NCBI GenBank assembly: GCA_022749755.1
Contig: CM040451.1
Location: forward strand, 12,971,871-13,035,870
Source of the DNA: Azadirachta indica
Lineage: Eukaryota > Streptophyta > Magnoliopsida > Sapindales > Meliaceae
Direction of reading: 5' to 3'
DNA: 64,000 nucleotides
Numbering within the stretch: the stretch's first letter is position 1; each line of letters begins with the position of its first letter. The notes under the pieces were generated by a model that was not told the origin of the DNA, made no database searches, and saw nothing but the letters and a program-made list of their open reading frames with translations. Positions 11,224-22,680 of this stretch are shown one piece after another. The position numbers were made by a program, and so were the translations under genes.

Positions 11224-13062
11224 TTAGAGATAATTTTCAACAAGTGACCCCAGAAAACCTGTTGCAGCTAAGAGGAGCAGTAAGCTGCAGGATACGGAGG
11301 TCGCTGAGCTGGGAAGCCCCGTTGGTTCAGCTGCACCATAAACTGTTGATCCATCAGGAGTCATTATAGATGGTGTCATTGGAGTAGTTGTAGTTGGAGT
11401 AGTCATAGTTGGACTTGGAGGTGGGTTAGCTGGAGTTGTGCTGTATCAAAAAAACAAAATGAGTTCTTTGAGCTTTCCAATTTTGATGAGAAATTGCAAG
11501 ATTTGTCATGAAATATTTACCTGGTTGATGCTGTGGTTGAGGCGTAGTGACAGTTTCCATTACCTGCAACAGTTCAACGAAGGAAATAAAGTTGTGTTCA
11601 ACTCACGTCAAGGGTACTATCCAAAAACACATATAAGACTGAATTCTAGCAGTTGATATGCTCCTTTCTGATGAATCTCTTACTTGGGTCTGTGTTGGCA
11701 AGTTGTGCTGTTCCTCCAAAATCACAGCTAGTAGGAGCCGGATTCTTGTGGTAGTACTCATTGAATGCATAAGAAGCATGGTCACGGACAGTGTTCGGGT
11801 TATAGCAACTTCCTCCTGGTTGAATCGCAGAACAGTCTGCCCCTCCATACCCACAAGCATAATCAAGAGCTACCTGTAAGGCAGTCTCAGAAGCAGTTGG
11901 CTTCACAATGCACCATGAACCGCCTGATGTCGCCGGACCTGTTGGAGTGGTGGGGGCTGGTGGCGTTTGGGTTGGCCCTGTAATTGTTGGTGATGGTGGA
12001 GAAGTTGCTGGATTGTTGGTAGGAGTTGTTCCTGGATTGGTTCCTGGATTTGTTCCTGGATTGATTCCTGGATTTGTTCCTGGATTTGCTCCTGGATTTG
12101 CTCCTGGATTTGCTCCTGGATTTGCTCCTGGTGTTGTTGGGTTTACGATTGGAACATTTGCATCCAGTTGGGTAGTGAACAGTGAAGTTGATGAGAGCAT
12201 TCGCTTTTCTTGACCTTCTAATTTCCTGTTTTTCTGGGTTGCTTCCAATTGAGGTTTCTCTGCAACACTTGAACCTGAAGAAATCAGAAGTGGAATAAGT
12301 TCTTTTTCTTTGTCTTGGAAACAAAAGAATGGAAAGCAGATGCCGAGTTTGATGCCAAAGAATCCTGCAGGACCCAGAAATCTCCCAGCAAGCTTTCTGA
12401 GATATGAGTGTTCTCCCTTTTACCATATCAATCGCAGAAAACATAATACTTTTCCAGGAAGCTCAAATTGAAAAAACTGAAAGGTCTAAAGCATAGATAC
12501 TAGAGAAAATGGATTCAGAGGAGAAACCTAACTTCAGACTGAGGTATTGATATCATGTAAGTTTCACTTGAAATCAAGATTTTTCCACAATATTGCTAAG
12601 CAAAAATTATGATGTTGATGCCAGAAAATTATTTATACAGTGGACACAAAAAATAACTTCTTGTAAGTTTTAATGTTGTAGCACCGACGGCAGGTAAGTA
12701 GTGTAGCTTGATGCGTTAAAATTGACGGACAGGAACCAGACAATTTCATAATCAAGAAACTACCTGATTGAATTGTTGATTGGATATCTTAAAGAGTTAC
12801 ATGCGCAAAAGATAGAAAATGGAGAAATCAATTCAGAAAATCAAGACTCTGCATGCAATATAAAACTACAATGCTAAGCATGCGGTGCAATTAATTAACT
12901 AAATCTTTCTTTTCTATGCATATTTATGTCAAATACGAGAATAAGAAGACTAGACAATTATCTGGTTGAGCTATGAAGTGTAAAAGATATTGCAAGGTCA
13001 CCTGAAGTGAGGAAGAGATGCAGAAGGAAAATTGAGAAACATTGAAGAACTATTGAACCCAT
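11224..13062 (-). CDS. X8 (CBM43) domain protein, probably GPI-anchored
   Basis: This is a cell-surface protein with the X8/CBM43 module, which binds beta-1,3-glucan (callose). Plasmodesmal callose-binding proteins share this layout. The four exons are 13002-13062, 11684-12274, 11521-11563 and 11224-11440, in all 912 nt or 303 residues. In order they encode a signal peptide (about 1-20, LQCFSIFLLHLFLTS); a spacer; an NPGA/NPGT tetrapeptide array (about 65-104); a Pro/Thr-rich linker; the X8 module from WCIVKP at about 141 to NGNCHY in exon 3, with six cysteines; a Thr/Pro-rich stalk; and a hydrophobic C-terminus (SCSLLLLLAATGFLGSL), typical of a GPI-attachment signal. A hydrolase domain is absent, so it should bind glucan without cutting it. 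A direct plasmodesmal role is inferred. The PDCB name cannot be fixed without a phylogeny. Confidence 0.88.
12030..12132 (-). repeat. 12-bp minisatellite coding NPGA/NPGT repeats
   Basis: About nine tandem copies of a 12-bp unit (plus-strand consensus CCTGGATTTGYT) lie in exon 2 of the X8 gene. They encode NPGA, NPGT and NPGI tetrapeptides. Because the period is a multiple of three, changes in copy number alter linker length without breaking the frame. Confidence 0.9.
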
Positions 13063-14667
13063 GTCGCCAAGCTGCTTCTATAGCTTGATTTCAATAATTC
13101 TTCTTAGTTAAGATCAATGATATAGAAGCTTAGCTAAGATATATAAAACAAGACAAGTGCACCAATGGTATTAATGCAAACAAGAGTTTCTCTCTCATCT
13201 CAAAAATTGTTATATAAATAAAACTTGAAGAATCAAGGTTTCCTTGGGTTGAAGAGAGAAGAAAAGAGAGAAATGAGAATAAAAGAAAACTTGAGAAAGG
13301 AGGCATTGGATAGTTGGGATTAGCAAGCAAGAGAAGGTGCAAAAAGAGGAAAAAAGTATATGAAGAGAGAAAAGTTTAAAGGATGATCTGTTGGGGAATT
13401 AAATTCTGGTGTTCTTGAATAGTGCAACTAATATTGATAATTAAATTTCGACGGAGATGCTGTGGCAGTTTCCTTTCACTTTTATGCCTCTCTTTCTACT
13501 GTCTTATGGGACTGAATCAAAAGTGAAAGGTGGTTTGTAGAGATTGATTTCTTGTTTTATTTATCTTATTGAATTGTATTAATAGAAATTTATTATCCAT
13601 CGGACATAGATGCAAATGCCTCTCAAGATGACAAAAAAATGATTCCTTATATAGCAATAAGAATAATATAAAGTTTGTTGATATTGTCTTGCTAATTGTC
13701 AGCATTAGAGAGAGAGAGAGAGAGAGAGAGATTAAAGATGGAATATGACCTTCTTCATTAAATTAGAGTTTTAACAGTAACTTATTCCACAACCAATTTG
13801 GTTAGGGTGGCTTTTCTATGTTCAAATCGTAACTTGTTTTGCTGCTAAAGTTGCTTAAGATTTAAGATTTGCTCAGTTTAGTATAACTTGTTCAGACATA
13901 ACTTGTATTGGTGTTTGGTTCAGATTTTATCCTTCGTAGCCCAGTTCAAAATTTGGTTATTAATTATGGTATGGACGGACACTTTCATATATCAATTAAA
14001 AAGAGATCAAAGGTCGTAGGACTCTATAATAAGTACCAAGTAAAATTGTTTCTAAATTTCATTACACGGGTAAAAAGAAATATCTGTTCAACTCTTGAGA
14101 ATATGACCATATATCCACAAATGATTTAGAGGTGCTCGAAACCGTGGGTTCAATTTTTATGTATACGAGATAGAATTAATAGTTAAGAAAGACATCAAAA
14201 TATAATAATAATAATAATTCAGCGTCTAAAAACGCCGAAGGAATAAAAATATAATTTAAAGGACTAAATTGATAATTTATACCTACGAATTTCGAATTTC
14301 TTTTTGGGGCTACGTGGCAGACCGCTTATCAACATAATTTACAATTTATAATATACATATGGTACGTAATTGATTTTTAGAAATTCACCATGGTTTTATA
14401 TAATTCTTGGTTTCAGTTCTTCATAACTGGTTTCAGTTCGGGCAGCATGTCTCAGTATTGAAGAATGGCTTGACCTAACCGGAACTAGAATTTGAACCTG
14501 CCGAATTCTTCGTCCAATTCTTGCAACTGTTAGATGTCAATGCTCCAGCAGAAACTTGAGTATGTTAGAACTTGGAGCACCATAACCATTGATAAGTGAT
14601 CAAATTATGCCGATTTTCATTTGCATAATTTTTCAACCAAAGTGTCAGAGCTTGGAAATCTATATTT
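13063..14667. other. Intergenic region between X8 gene and CtpA
   Basis: This region contains the X8 gene's 5' leader and promoter (read on minus) and the CtpA 3' flank. An (AG)n microsatellite sits at 13707-13730. Short open frames here match no recognised protein. Confidence 0.5.
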
Positions 14668-17600
14668 TTACCCTTGACGATGCATACTGCACTGTGAAAG
14701 ATGCTGGGCAACATCATTCCAAGCTGCATATAGAGGATTTTCATATCAAACAGGGTGTGTCCATTGGGATTCACTGAAATATAATGAAGTTGATTGATTA
14801 CCTGGAAGATTTTGGTAATCAGGATCAATTCCATTGCCGTTTATGTCCATATGATTAGGTGTGACATACTTGCCTATGGTGACAACCACACCAGATCCAT
14901 CATGAAGTTCGAACACAGATTGGATCAAACCCTGTTAAAGCAATAAACCAAGGCAACAGACTGATTAAAGAGTGTCACTTATCATTCATTGAACTAAAGC
15001 CTTTCAATCTACCAACTTACCTACTAAGGATCACTTCAGATTAGTCGAATAAATAAGCATTATTCTTTCAGGAACAACTTAAGACAGACGCACTGGTTTT
15101 ATTCCTGTTCTTTTTCTAGAGTAATGAAAAAGTTTTTTTTTTGGGAAAAAAAAAAAAGAAAAAGAAAAAGCTTTACACACATTCCTGTCTATCATGTAAT
15201 AAGATCATATAAATAAAGCAGTCACATTGTGCAGAAAATGAAGGAATGCCAGATATAGAATAAAATGACAGTAAAAACAAGTCAACATTTGAACCTTGCC
15301 AAAAGTCTTTTCCCCCACAAGAACAGCTCTGCAATTATCATGAAGTGCAGAGGCCACCTGAGAAGAGAATGGCCATTAATTATACTAAAATTGCAAAATG
15401 CCATAAGCAAACACATAAATTGGTCCACTGAGCTACTCACAATTTCACTTGCACTAGCAGTTTTATTGTTCACCAAAACCTGCAGTGTGAGTCAAAGAAC
15501 CTTATAGTGATTTTTGGAACCCATCAAATTCACACGTTACAACTTGTTAAAAGATACATCTTTTAATACTAATCTAAGAAAAGATATTTTCGGCGAGGAG
15601 ACTCGGTATTAGTTTTTCAAAAAGGAAATGAGTCAGAAAGCATCAAATTTTGAGCGGACAAACAATTACAACAGACTAAAGCAGTTCATTCCCCAATCTA
15701 TGGCATATTTCATTACAAGTCAAACCCATTAAAATGAGACATCAGGTCACAAGGCTGTCAATATAGAGTCTGTAATTATGTCCAAGGTGTTCAGGATGGT
15801 AAAAACCCTTCATCCATCCTCAGTATGAAGAGCTGGCTGCAGAATTTTGAGTGAAGCATTAAATCAGTGATAAATGCCTGATAATTTAGCCAAAAATTAA
15901 TTTTAAGAACTCTCAGGTTGTAGATTGAACCTGGTCTCTTCAATCAACAAGTGATAACTAACTCCAGATTTTCTAAGACGATGGCTTTTCCCTTACCATA
16001 TTTTGAGGCCAAGTTAAGGCAGCAAAGAACTCAACTCAAATATGTGCATTTGCTCCCTTACTAAACAAGTCTTGGTAGGGATCAACTAGGTTTAGTTCTC
16101 AATGGCCCAAGTTGCAACCATAGAAGGAAAATACATCTATCACAAGTCTCTAAGGTTTTCTTCATGATAAGAAATACGAAGAACTACGTTACTGCCACTG
16201 TTTCCTATGTTGCATTACAAGCTAGAATTTATAGATTTGATAACTTAGTATTAGTGAGTAAATGTGCCAGGAAGCTGATTTCCATGCTAAATATAGTCAC
16301 CAGAGTCCATGTCCCTGATTTTTTTATAGACAATACGTTGACTCAAGATTGACAATAATACCAAGGGAAGGAAAAACTTCCGATATATCAACAGTCAGAA
16401 GGTCAGTTTAGTCATGAAAGAAAAAAGAAAAGTTACTCTATTATCTTAAATGCAGGAGTGCATACAATGACAGGAGCTGTAACCAATGGTCTAGTATCTG
16501 CAACGATTGTGTTTTGGTACTGTGGATCCCTTCCAACTGTGTAAGTAATCTGTTTACAAAATCATAAGAGAAAAATATCACAAACTGTAGTCAGTTGTGG
16601 AACTAAAATATATGCATCAGAATCCAATTCATTCTACAATCAAACTCTTTTGTATATAAATAGAGAACACAGCAATCTATGTTATCTTTTACCCTCAGTC
16701 AGTTTATTACACTGTTTCAGTCTCTAACAATAGCAGAACAGACGGTTTATGACTTATGTGTTGTGAAAGAAGAAATTGTTGGTGGCCCAAAAAATAACTC
16801 AACATTGCCAGCTTGACACTCGAAAGAGCACCATATCTCAACATTGTGCATCAACAAAAAGACACGAGAAGCTTGAAAAGGCATTAAAAATGAGTATCAT
16901 GAACTGTGAAGTTTAAACATATAAAATACCATCTGAAAATAAGGAGCATGAAAAGTATGCATTTTGAAATTTCAAATCTCACAAATTACCATACCGTCTC
17001 CCCTTCATTTAGAAAGACTTTGGCGATTTCAATTCCAGCCTGAAACAAGTAAATGGATAGAGTGAAATTTACAAACTATAAATCTCAATAATAACAAACT
17101 ACAATACATACATACAATTTGATCTTTTAATAAGTTTCCTCCATAGGATTCTCCATAAAGCTGAGACTGACGTGAATTGTAATCCGGAAGGATGTTAGTT
17201 TAACTCCTGGCTTTGAGGGCAATATCAAGGCCCAATAGTGCTGCAAAAGGTTTCCAGCCTACTCTTATTTCTTTTTTCTAGCTCGTAAGTTTGTTTCATC
17301 ATCACTGAAAAAAAAAATAAAAGGAGACGAGAAATATCTGGATTCCTTAGTCTAACCCTGACTAATTCCTGTTCATGATCTTCGACGGTATCAATTGTGG
17401 ACATCTTAGTTACTGTACTTAAGTTCCTCCGGGATAATTTATGGGCATGAAAAAAGAGCAGTGCAGATCAAACAGAATTCACAGGGAGTAACATCTCATC
17501 AGACTGCTTAGCCGTATAGAATTTTAGAGGGAGAGACTAGCTATCAAGCTTCAATATTAATAGCAAAACGAATTATACACAAGGTCAATTTAGCAAACAT

Positions 17601-19413
17601 ACCTGCACTAGTCCACCAAGATTATCTCTAAGATCCAGAATGAAATACGAGGCACCCATTTCTTGAAGTCGCTTCATTGCTGCAACAATCATTACTTCAT
17701 CATTTAATAAGACCAATTAAGACTGCATTAGTAAATTATTTAACAAAAGCTAGAACCCTACAACAAGGATAGTAATTTTTAGTATTCTTCTAGCACCCAA
17801 CCATCCATGCAAGCAAAATAGGTATTAGCATTTGAAAATCCAGCACAATATTTAACTGTTATGATTTTCATAATATGAACATTTACCAGTGACCAAATCT
17901 TTTCTAGCTAGCGCATTGAACTCTTTTAGTCGTATATACCCAACAGAAGTGTTGCCGTTATCTATTTGTTCCAACCGGTAAAAGACCGGAGTTCGAGCAA
18001 CAAGTTGTCTCTGGACTTCTATGGATTGGGTAGGTCCACAATTGCCATGCTTAACCTAAAATTCACGTGCATCCTTAACCATCATTAGAGAAACATATAT
18101 GAAAATTGGACATAGCAATACTCAGAAAACAAGGCTAGCTTAAAATCACAACCTCAATAGTCACAAATGTTTCATTGGGCCTTGTAACAGAGAAGACACT
18201 TCAAATGCTGATTTCCCTCTAACATCCACTCCATTGACAGCTAAGAGCTCGTCACCCTACAAAGAGAGAACAATGTGAGCAACAGACTACATATAATGCA
18301 AAAACTCAATCACATTAGTAACGATACACTCTCACAAATTATCAACTCATGATCAGCTATTGCCTACAAGGAATTAAATATGGAAAAATTGTATATGAAT
18401 GTGAGGAGTAATCAAAACAGTTGATAAAACATCACGATAACCATAATGAAAACCGCTAGTGATTCAAGTACCTGTCTCACACCAGCAGAATGCGCAGGAC
18501 CATCTAGTATAATCCCAAGTACCTTCAGTTTTACACCTCCATTATTGTCCGGAACTTCCCTAAGGTTTATTCCAATACCACTCATGTCATACCTCGCCAT
18601 CTTGGAGAACTTTTAACGGTGACAAAAATTCACACGACACGTAAATGAGAAACTGAAAATTCCGTCAGCAAAATACTACATGTATACATAGCAAATTACT
18701 ACCGTAACAAAAAATAGCCATAAACTCTACTCCATTTGCACCGGTAAAATGCTCCAAATAATTCACATTTGATCACAAAAGTGCAGGAAAACCAAATTAC
18801 CTCAGCAGGTGACAGAAAACGAGTATAAGGATCGCCTAAACTCGCCAACATTCTTCTAATAATATCATGCGCCTTCGATCGTGACTGAATTGAACTACTT
18901 AAAATATCCTCCCGTTTTTGCTGATTTTTTTTTAAAAAAAAAAAAATAAATAAAGGAAGGAATGAAATTGTATAATTGTACTAAAGACGTTTACTTAATA
19001 TTTACCTGCCAGTTTTGGGGATTCCAGCGACGGCGGCCAGTGTCGAGGAAGCTGTCATTAACGATCTGCCAAGCTTCCTCCACAATTCCTTCGTTACTGA
19101 CCACTCCACTTTCACTCTGACCAACCGCTTCTACCTCGTCTGCTTCACGACAAGACTCCGTTAACGGGGAAGCAGGTGACGAAGATTGCACGCACGGAGA
19201 TTCGAGCGCGAATGAAGACGGCGAAGAGAGCAAGAGATTGAACGAGAGAACTCCAGTTAGGACGTTGATTAGTGCTTTCTTCGTCCAGGTGGTAGTGTTG
19301 AGATTGTGCTTGTTGTTGATTGTTCGAAGAATTGAAAGTTTCTTGTGAGACGGAGGAGAAGGTGAAGGTAGAATGAGGAGTGAAGATGAGGTGTTGCAGC
19401 TCAGAATCCTCAT
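14668..19413 (-). CDS. CTPA: Chloroplast C-terminal processing protease, one-base frame break
   Basis: This family of thylakoid-lumen serine proteases (S41) trims the C-terminus of the photosystem II D1 precursor. I find twelve exons: 19006-19413, 18801-18920, 18472-18609, 18153-18256, 17887-18055, 17603-17679, 16995-17039, 16466-16549, 15441-15479, 15295-15357, 14802-14931 and 14668-14723. Exon 1 has a transit peptide and a hydrophobic lumen-targeting stretch (LTGVLSFNLLLSSPSSFALE). A PDZ region spans exons 3-4. The catalytic core has Ser in NKTASASE and Lys in GEKTFGK, 25 residues apart as in the family (about S391 and K416 in the intended frame). Exon 4 is 104 nt where 105 is needed. The frame shifts at GGCCCAATGAA and meets TGA at 18161-18163, giving about 253 residues without the catalytic domain. 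All later exons are well conserved, so a base-calling error or a very recent null allele is more likely than an old pseudogene. Length resembles the CTP1 (At5g46390) type. Confidence 0.88.
18161..18182 (-). other. CtpA frameshift site and premature stop
   Basis: On the minus strand the codons read TTA CAA GGC CCA ATG AAA CAT TTG TGA. One extra base after GGC restores GGC CCN AAT GAA ACA TTT GTG ACT ATT GAG, which matches the family pattern and joins exon 5 in phase. The break falls at a CCC run (GGG on plus), a typical place for indel sequencing errors. Confidence 0.85.
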
Positions 19414-22400
19414 CTTCTGAAGAAGATGTTCGTTGGTTGGATATTCAGATACTCGAAATGCAATCTCTTATTTCCACAAATTACGAAATTTTTCTTTGCA
19501 ATAATGTTAACATTTTCTTAAAATTCTTGAAAAGTATTTTTTTTAATTGCAAAATTAAATTATTAAATTATTTACTTATTTGAAAAACATATAGTAATAT
19601 ACCTCAAGAATTCTTAATAATTTCAGAGATTCCCTTAATTTTTATGAAAATATTAAAATATCTCTCTAACGATAATAACTTTACTTTAAATTAATTATTT
19701 TACTTTTTAATCATTAAAATTATATAAAATAATTATATTATTTTATATTTATTTTGTAATATTTAATATAATTTTTATTCTAATATTTAAATATATATTT
19801 ATTAGCACATCTTAAAATTTGGGAACGCATTTTATTTTTAATTATTTACGTGTTTTATTGTTCGGTTATAAAGACTATACATTATAAATGAAGTGTGAAA
19901 AACATCTTAAGAATAGAGTAAATGTTAATTAAATTAGCTTTTGTATAATTGAAAATCATTGTTGGCATTGGAACCAAATTACAAATTGCGCCCAATAGAA
20001 CTTTGGGGAGGTATGAGTTTTCAAAGTTGAATGAAAAATCTTCTTTTAAATATACTTACATGGAAAAACTTATATATTTTTAGAGTTCCGTCTCTTAAAC
20101 TAATTAATTTTAATAGTTTCAAAAATATCAATTACAATTTCAATTTATTAGAAATAAATATTATATCTTTTATTTAATAGTAGGTAATTAAGAAAATTAT
20201 TTTTAAACTTCTAATTAAAAATAAATACAATATTAATGATAAGTATTATCTTTATATTGATAATTTATTTATTTTAATATTGGAAATTAAATAAAATATA
20301 AATAAATCTTAATCTATTAATAAAATATATTATAATATAATTTTTTTATAATATTAATGTGCTACAAAATAATATTAGTATTTTGTTTTATTAATATATT
20401 TTTAGATAAATATATTGTATTCGTAAAATTTTTTAAAGGTTTAATAATTTTTTTGTTAAATAACTATTATTGTGTATGATATAATCATCACTTTTTAATA
20501 AATTTGAGTTTTATATATATATTTTTAAAATTATTAAGATTAATCAATGCAATAGATAAAATCTTATAAACTTGTTATTCCTTTATCCTTTACAGTATGA
20601 CCAAGCGTCTACACTCGTATACCATCTCATAAAAATAAATTAATTACTAGAACATATGTACTGATAAATAATAAAAATTTAATACATATAACATAGTTTT
20701 ATTAGAACATCTCATTAAAATTAGAAATAGTTTGAACCATGATCACGATGGTGGGGTTTAAATACTACGATAACTCATGGATTAGTAATTGCAATTGCAA
20801 GACCGAATCTAATTGTTTAATTGGGCCAGCCCACAGATATTATATATATTACCCAATTTAATTAATTAAATTATTAGTATATCGTATGACTATGCCCAAG
20901 GCTAAGGTAGGTCACCTGCCTACGTGTCGATTTAAGTAATTGGACACGCGTTAAAACACATTTGGATAAACACAATCATTTTGTTTCGTTTCCGCCCCAC
21001 GCGGCGTACAACCCCACTCGCGTTTTAGCGCGTAATCACCACTCACACGGTGATTACTCTTTCGTGTGTATGATTGGTCCCTCCACCTAATATTCAAATA
21101 ATCTTTCTTTGGATAAACCTATTCTTTTACGAGAGGATTTTTTTAGTCTCCCATTAATAATCATAAATTATATTAAAGTATCTCCATCTGATAAATACTC
21201 AAAAATTATATCAATAAAATAATGTATGAACTTATTCATAAAATTAATATATCATTATTACAATTATACTAACAAATATTGTGTAAATTTTATAAATAAA
21301 GTTATTATAAAAATTAATATCTCTAATATTGTTGGATAAAAAAATAAAGAGTAATATTTCGACGTTTAAATTGATAGATAATTTTATAAAAAGTCATAAA
21401 GAAATTATCATTTAATATAATATTTCTAGAAATTTTTTTTAAAATTTTATGTATCGATTGATTTGTCAGTTGCTGTTTATGTCTAACTATTGCTAGCAAA
21501 AATTGATTAGATAGAGGACACGAGCGCATGTACTTATGATATGAAGATCAAGTTCTAAGTACACATGTGCTTTTGTTGGAAGTTTGAATGTGTGTCTACT
21601 CAAATGAAGAGTGGAGGAGAGGGTGTTAATTTAAATTAAAGATAAAAAATGATAATAATTTTTAATAAGTTGGTGTGCCTACCTCTCATACAAGTTTATC
21701 TTAGGTTTGAAAACATTATAATTAAAAGTTAAGGAGACATGGATTGATTCTTATTATAAAGTATTTTTGTTTGTAATTATTTTTAATACAGTCATTATAC
21801 ATAAGTTCAATTTGCTATAAAATTATAAAAAGAAGTATGTTATGTTAAAATTTTAATTAATAACTTTTTTTGGACAATTAAAAATTTATTAAAATTTATG
21901 CAAAGAGTTGCATATACACTCAAATTTGTATGTGTTTTTTTGTTTTATCCTAATTATATGCTCGAGGTGTTAATAATTTATTTTTTAAAGCACACGAGTT
22001 TGTATTTTGAAAATTCTGACATTACTTCGTCTTGTAATGTAATGGAAGTCAATAAAATATAATATTTACTTTTTTGAAAAACATATTTAATACAAAGGAT
22101 ATGATAGTATTAAAAATAGATTTATAAGATTATTAAATTTATTATTTCATTATAAGATATATAGTAATTAAATTGTGAATAAAATTTATATTTTAAATAA
22201 AATGATAAAATATATATTTGTTTAAGTTGTAAAAAGATTTAGTTTAATTACATAACAATAAAAATTAAAGTAACAATAAAAATTTTTCGAGATGCGGCAA
22301 AATTTATTGTAGATAATGTAACAACAAAAATTCTAATTAAGAAAAGAAAGTTAAACAGATAAAAAAAAAAAAAAAAAAAAGAGTTTCGCTAAAAATCGTT

Positions 22401-22460
22401 ACTTCCGAAAAACCAAAAAAAAAACAAATTAAAAAAATAAAAAAATAAAAAAAAGAAGTT
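19414..22460. other. Long AT-rich divergent intergenic region
   Basis: This is about 3 kb of strongly AT-rich DNA with many poly-A, poly-T and ATTT runs between CtpA (minus) and the GIP1-like gene (plus). One more GC-rich island, at about 20900-21120, has several ACGT and CGCG motifs. It includes a 9-bp inverted repeat, GTAATCACC/GGTGATTAC, at 21032-21057 with an 8-nt loop. I see no coding signal or intact transposon. Confidence 0.5.
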
Positions 22461-22680
22461 GGGCACACACAGAGAGAGAAAGTTGAGTTTAAAGCGAGGG
22501 AGAGAGAGAAGGAGAGGGTTTTCGGTGCCATAGAGAGAGATAGAGAGAGCTTACATATAATCTTCTTCTCGTCGCAGCAGCCGAAGCCAAAAGCCAATTG
22601 GGCGAACAACAAACAAACGACGTCGTCGTCAAACAATCGTCATCAGATCTGAGTGACCGAAACAGAGAGAGAGAGAGAGA
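22461..22680 (+). promoter_or_regulatory. GA-rich 5' leader of GIP1-like gene
   Basis: The sequence just upstream of the ATG is full of GAGAGA runs (22470-22550 and 22666-22680), preceded by A-rich tracts from about 22360. GA-rich leaders near start sites are common in plants and can bind BBR/BPC-type factors. No upstream ATG is present in this stretch. Confidence 0.55.

Noticed and set aside
11887..12444. 185-codon minus-strand frame with SRNKSRN repeats
   Set aside because: It is the NPGA/NPGT minisatellite of the X8 gene read in another frame. The X8 frame joins properly to signal peptide and cysteine-rich exons.
19600..22400. Possible degenerate transposon in the long AT-rich spacer
   Set aside because: I could not find terminal repeats, target duplications or coding remnants by eye. 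A repeat library search would be needed.
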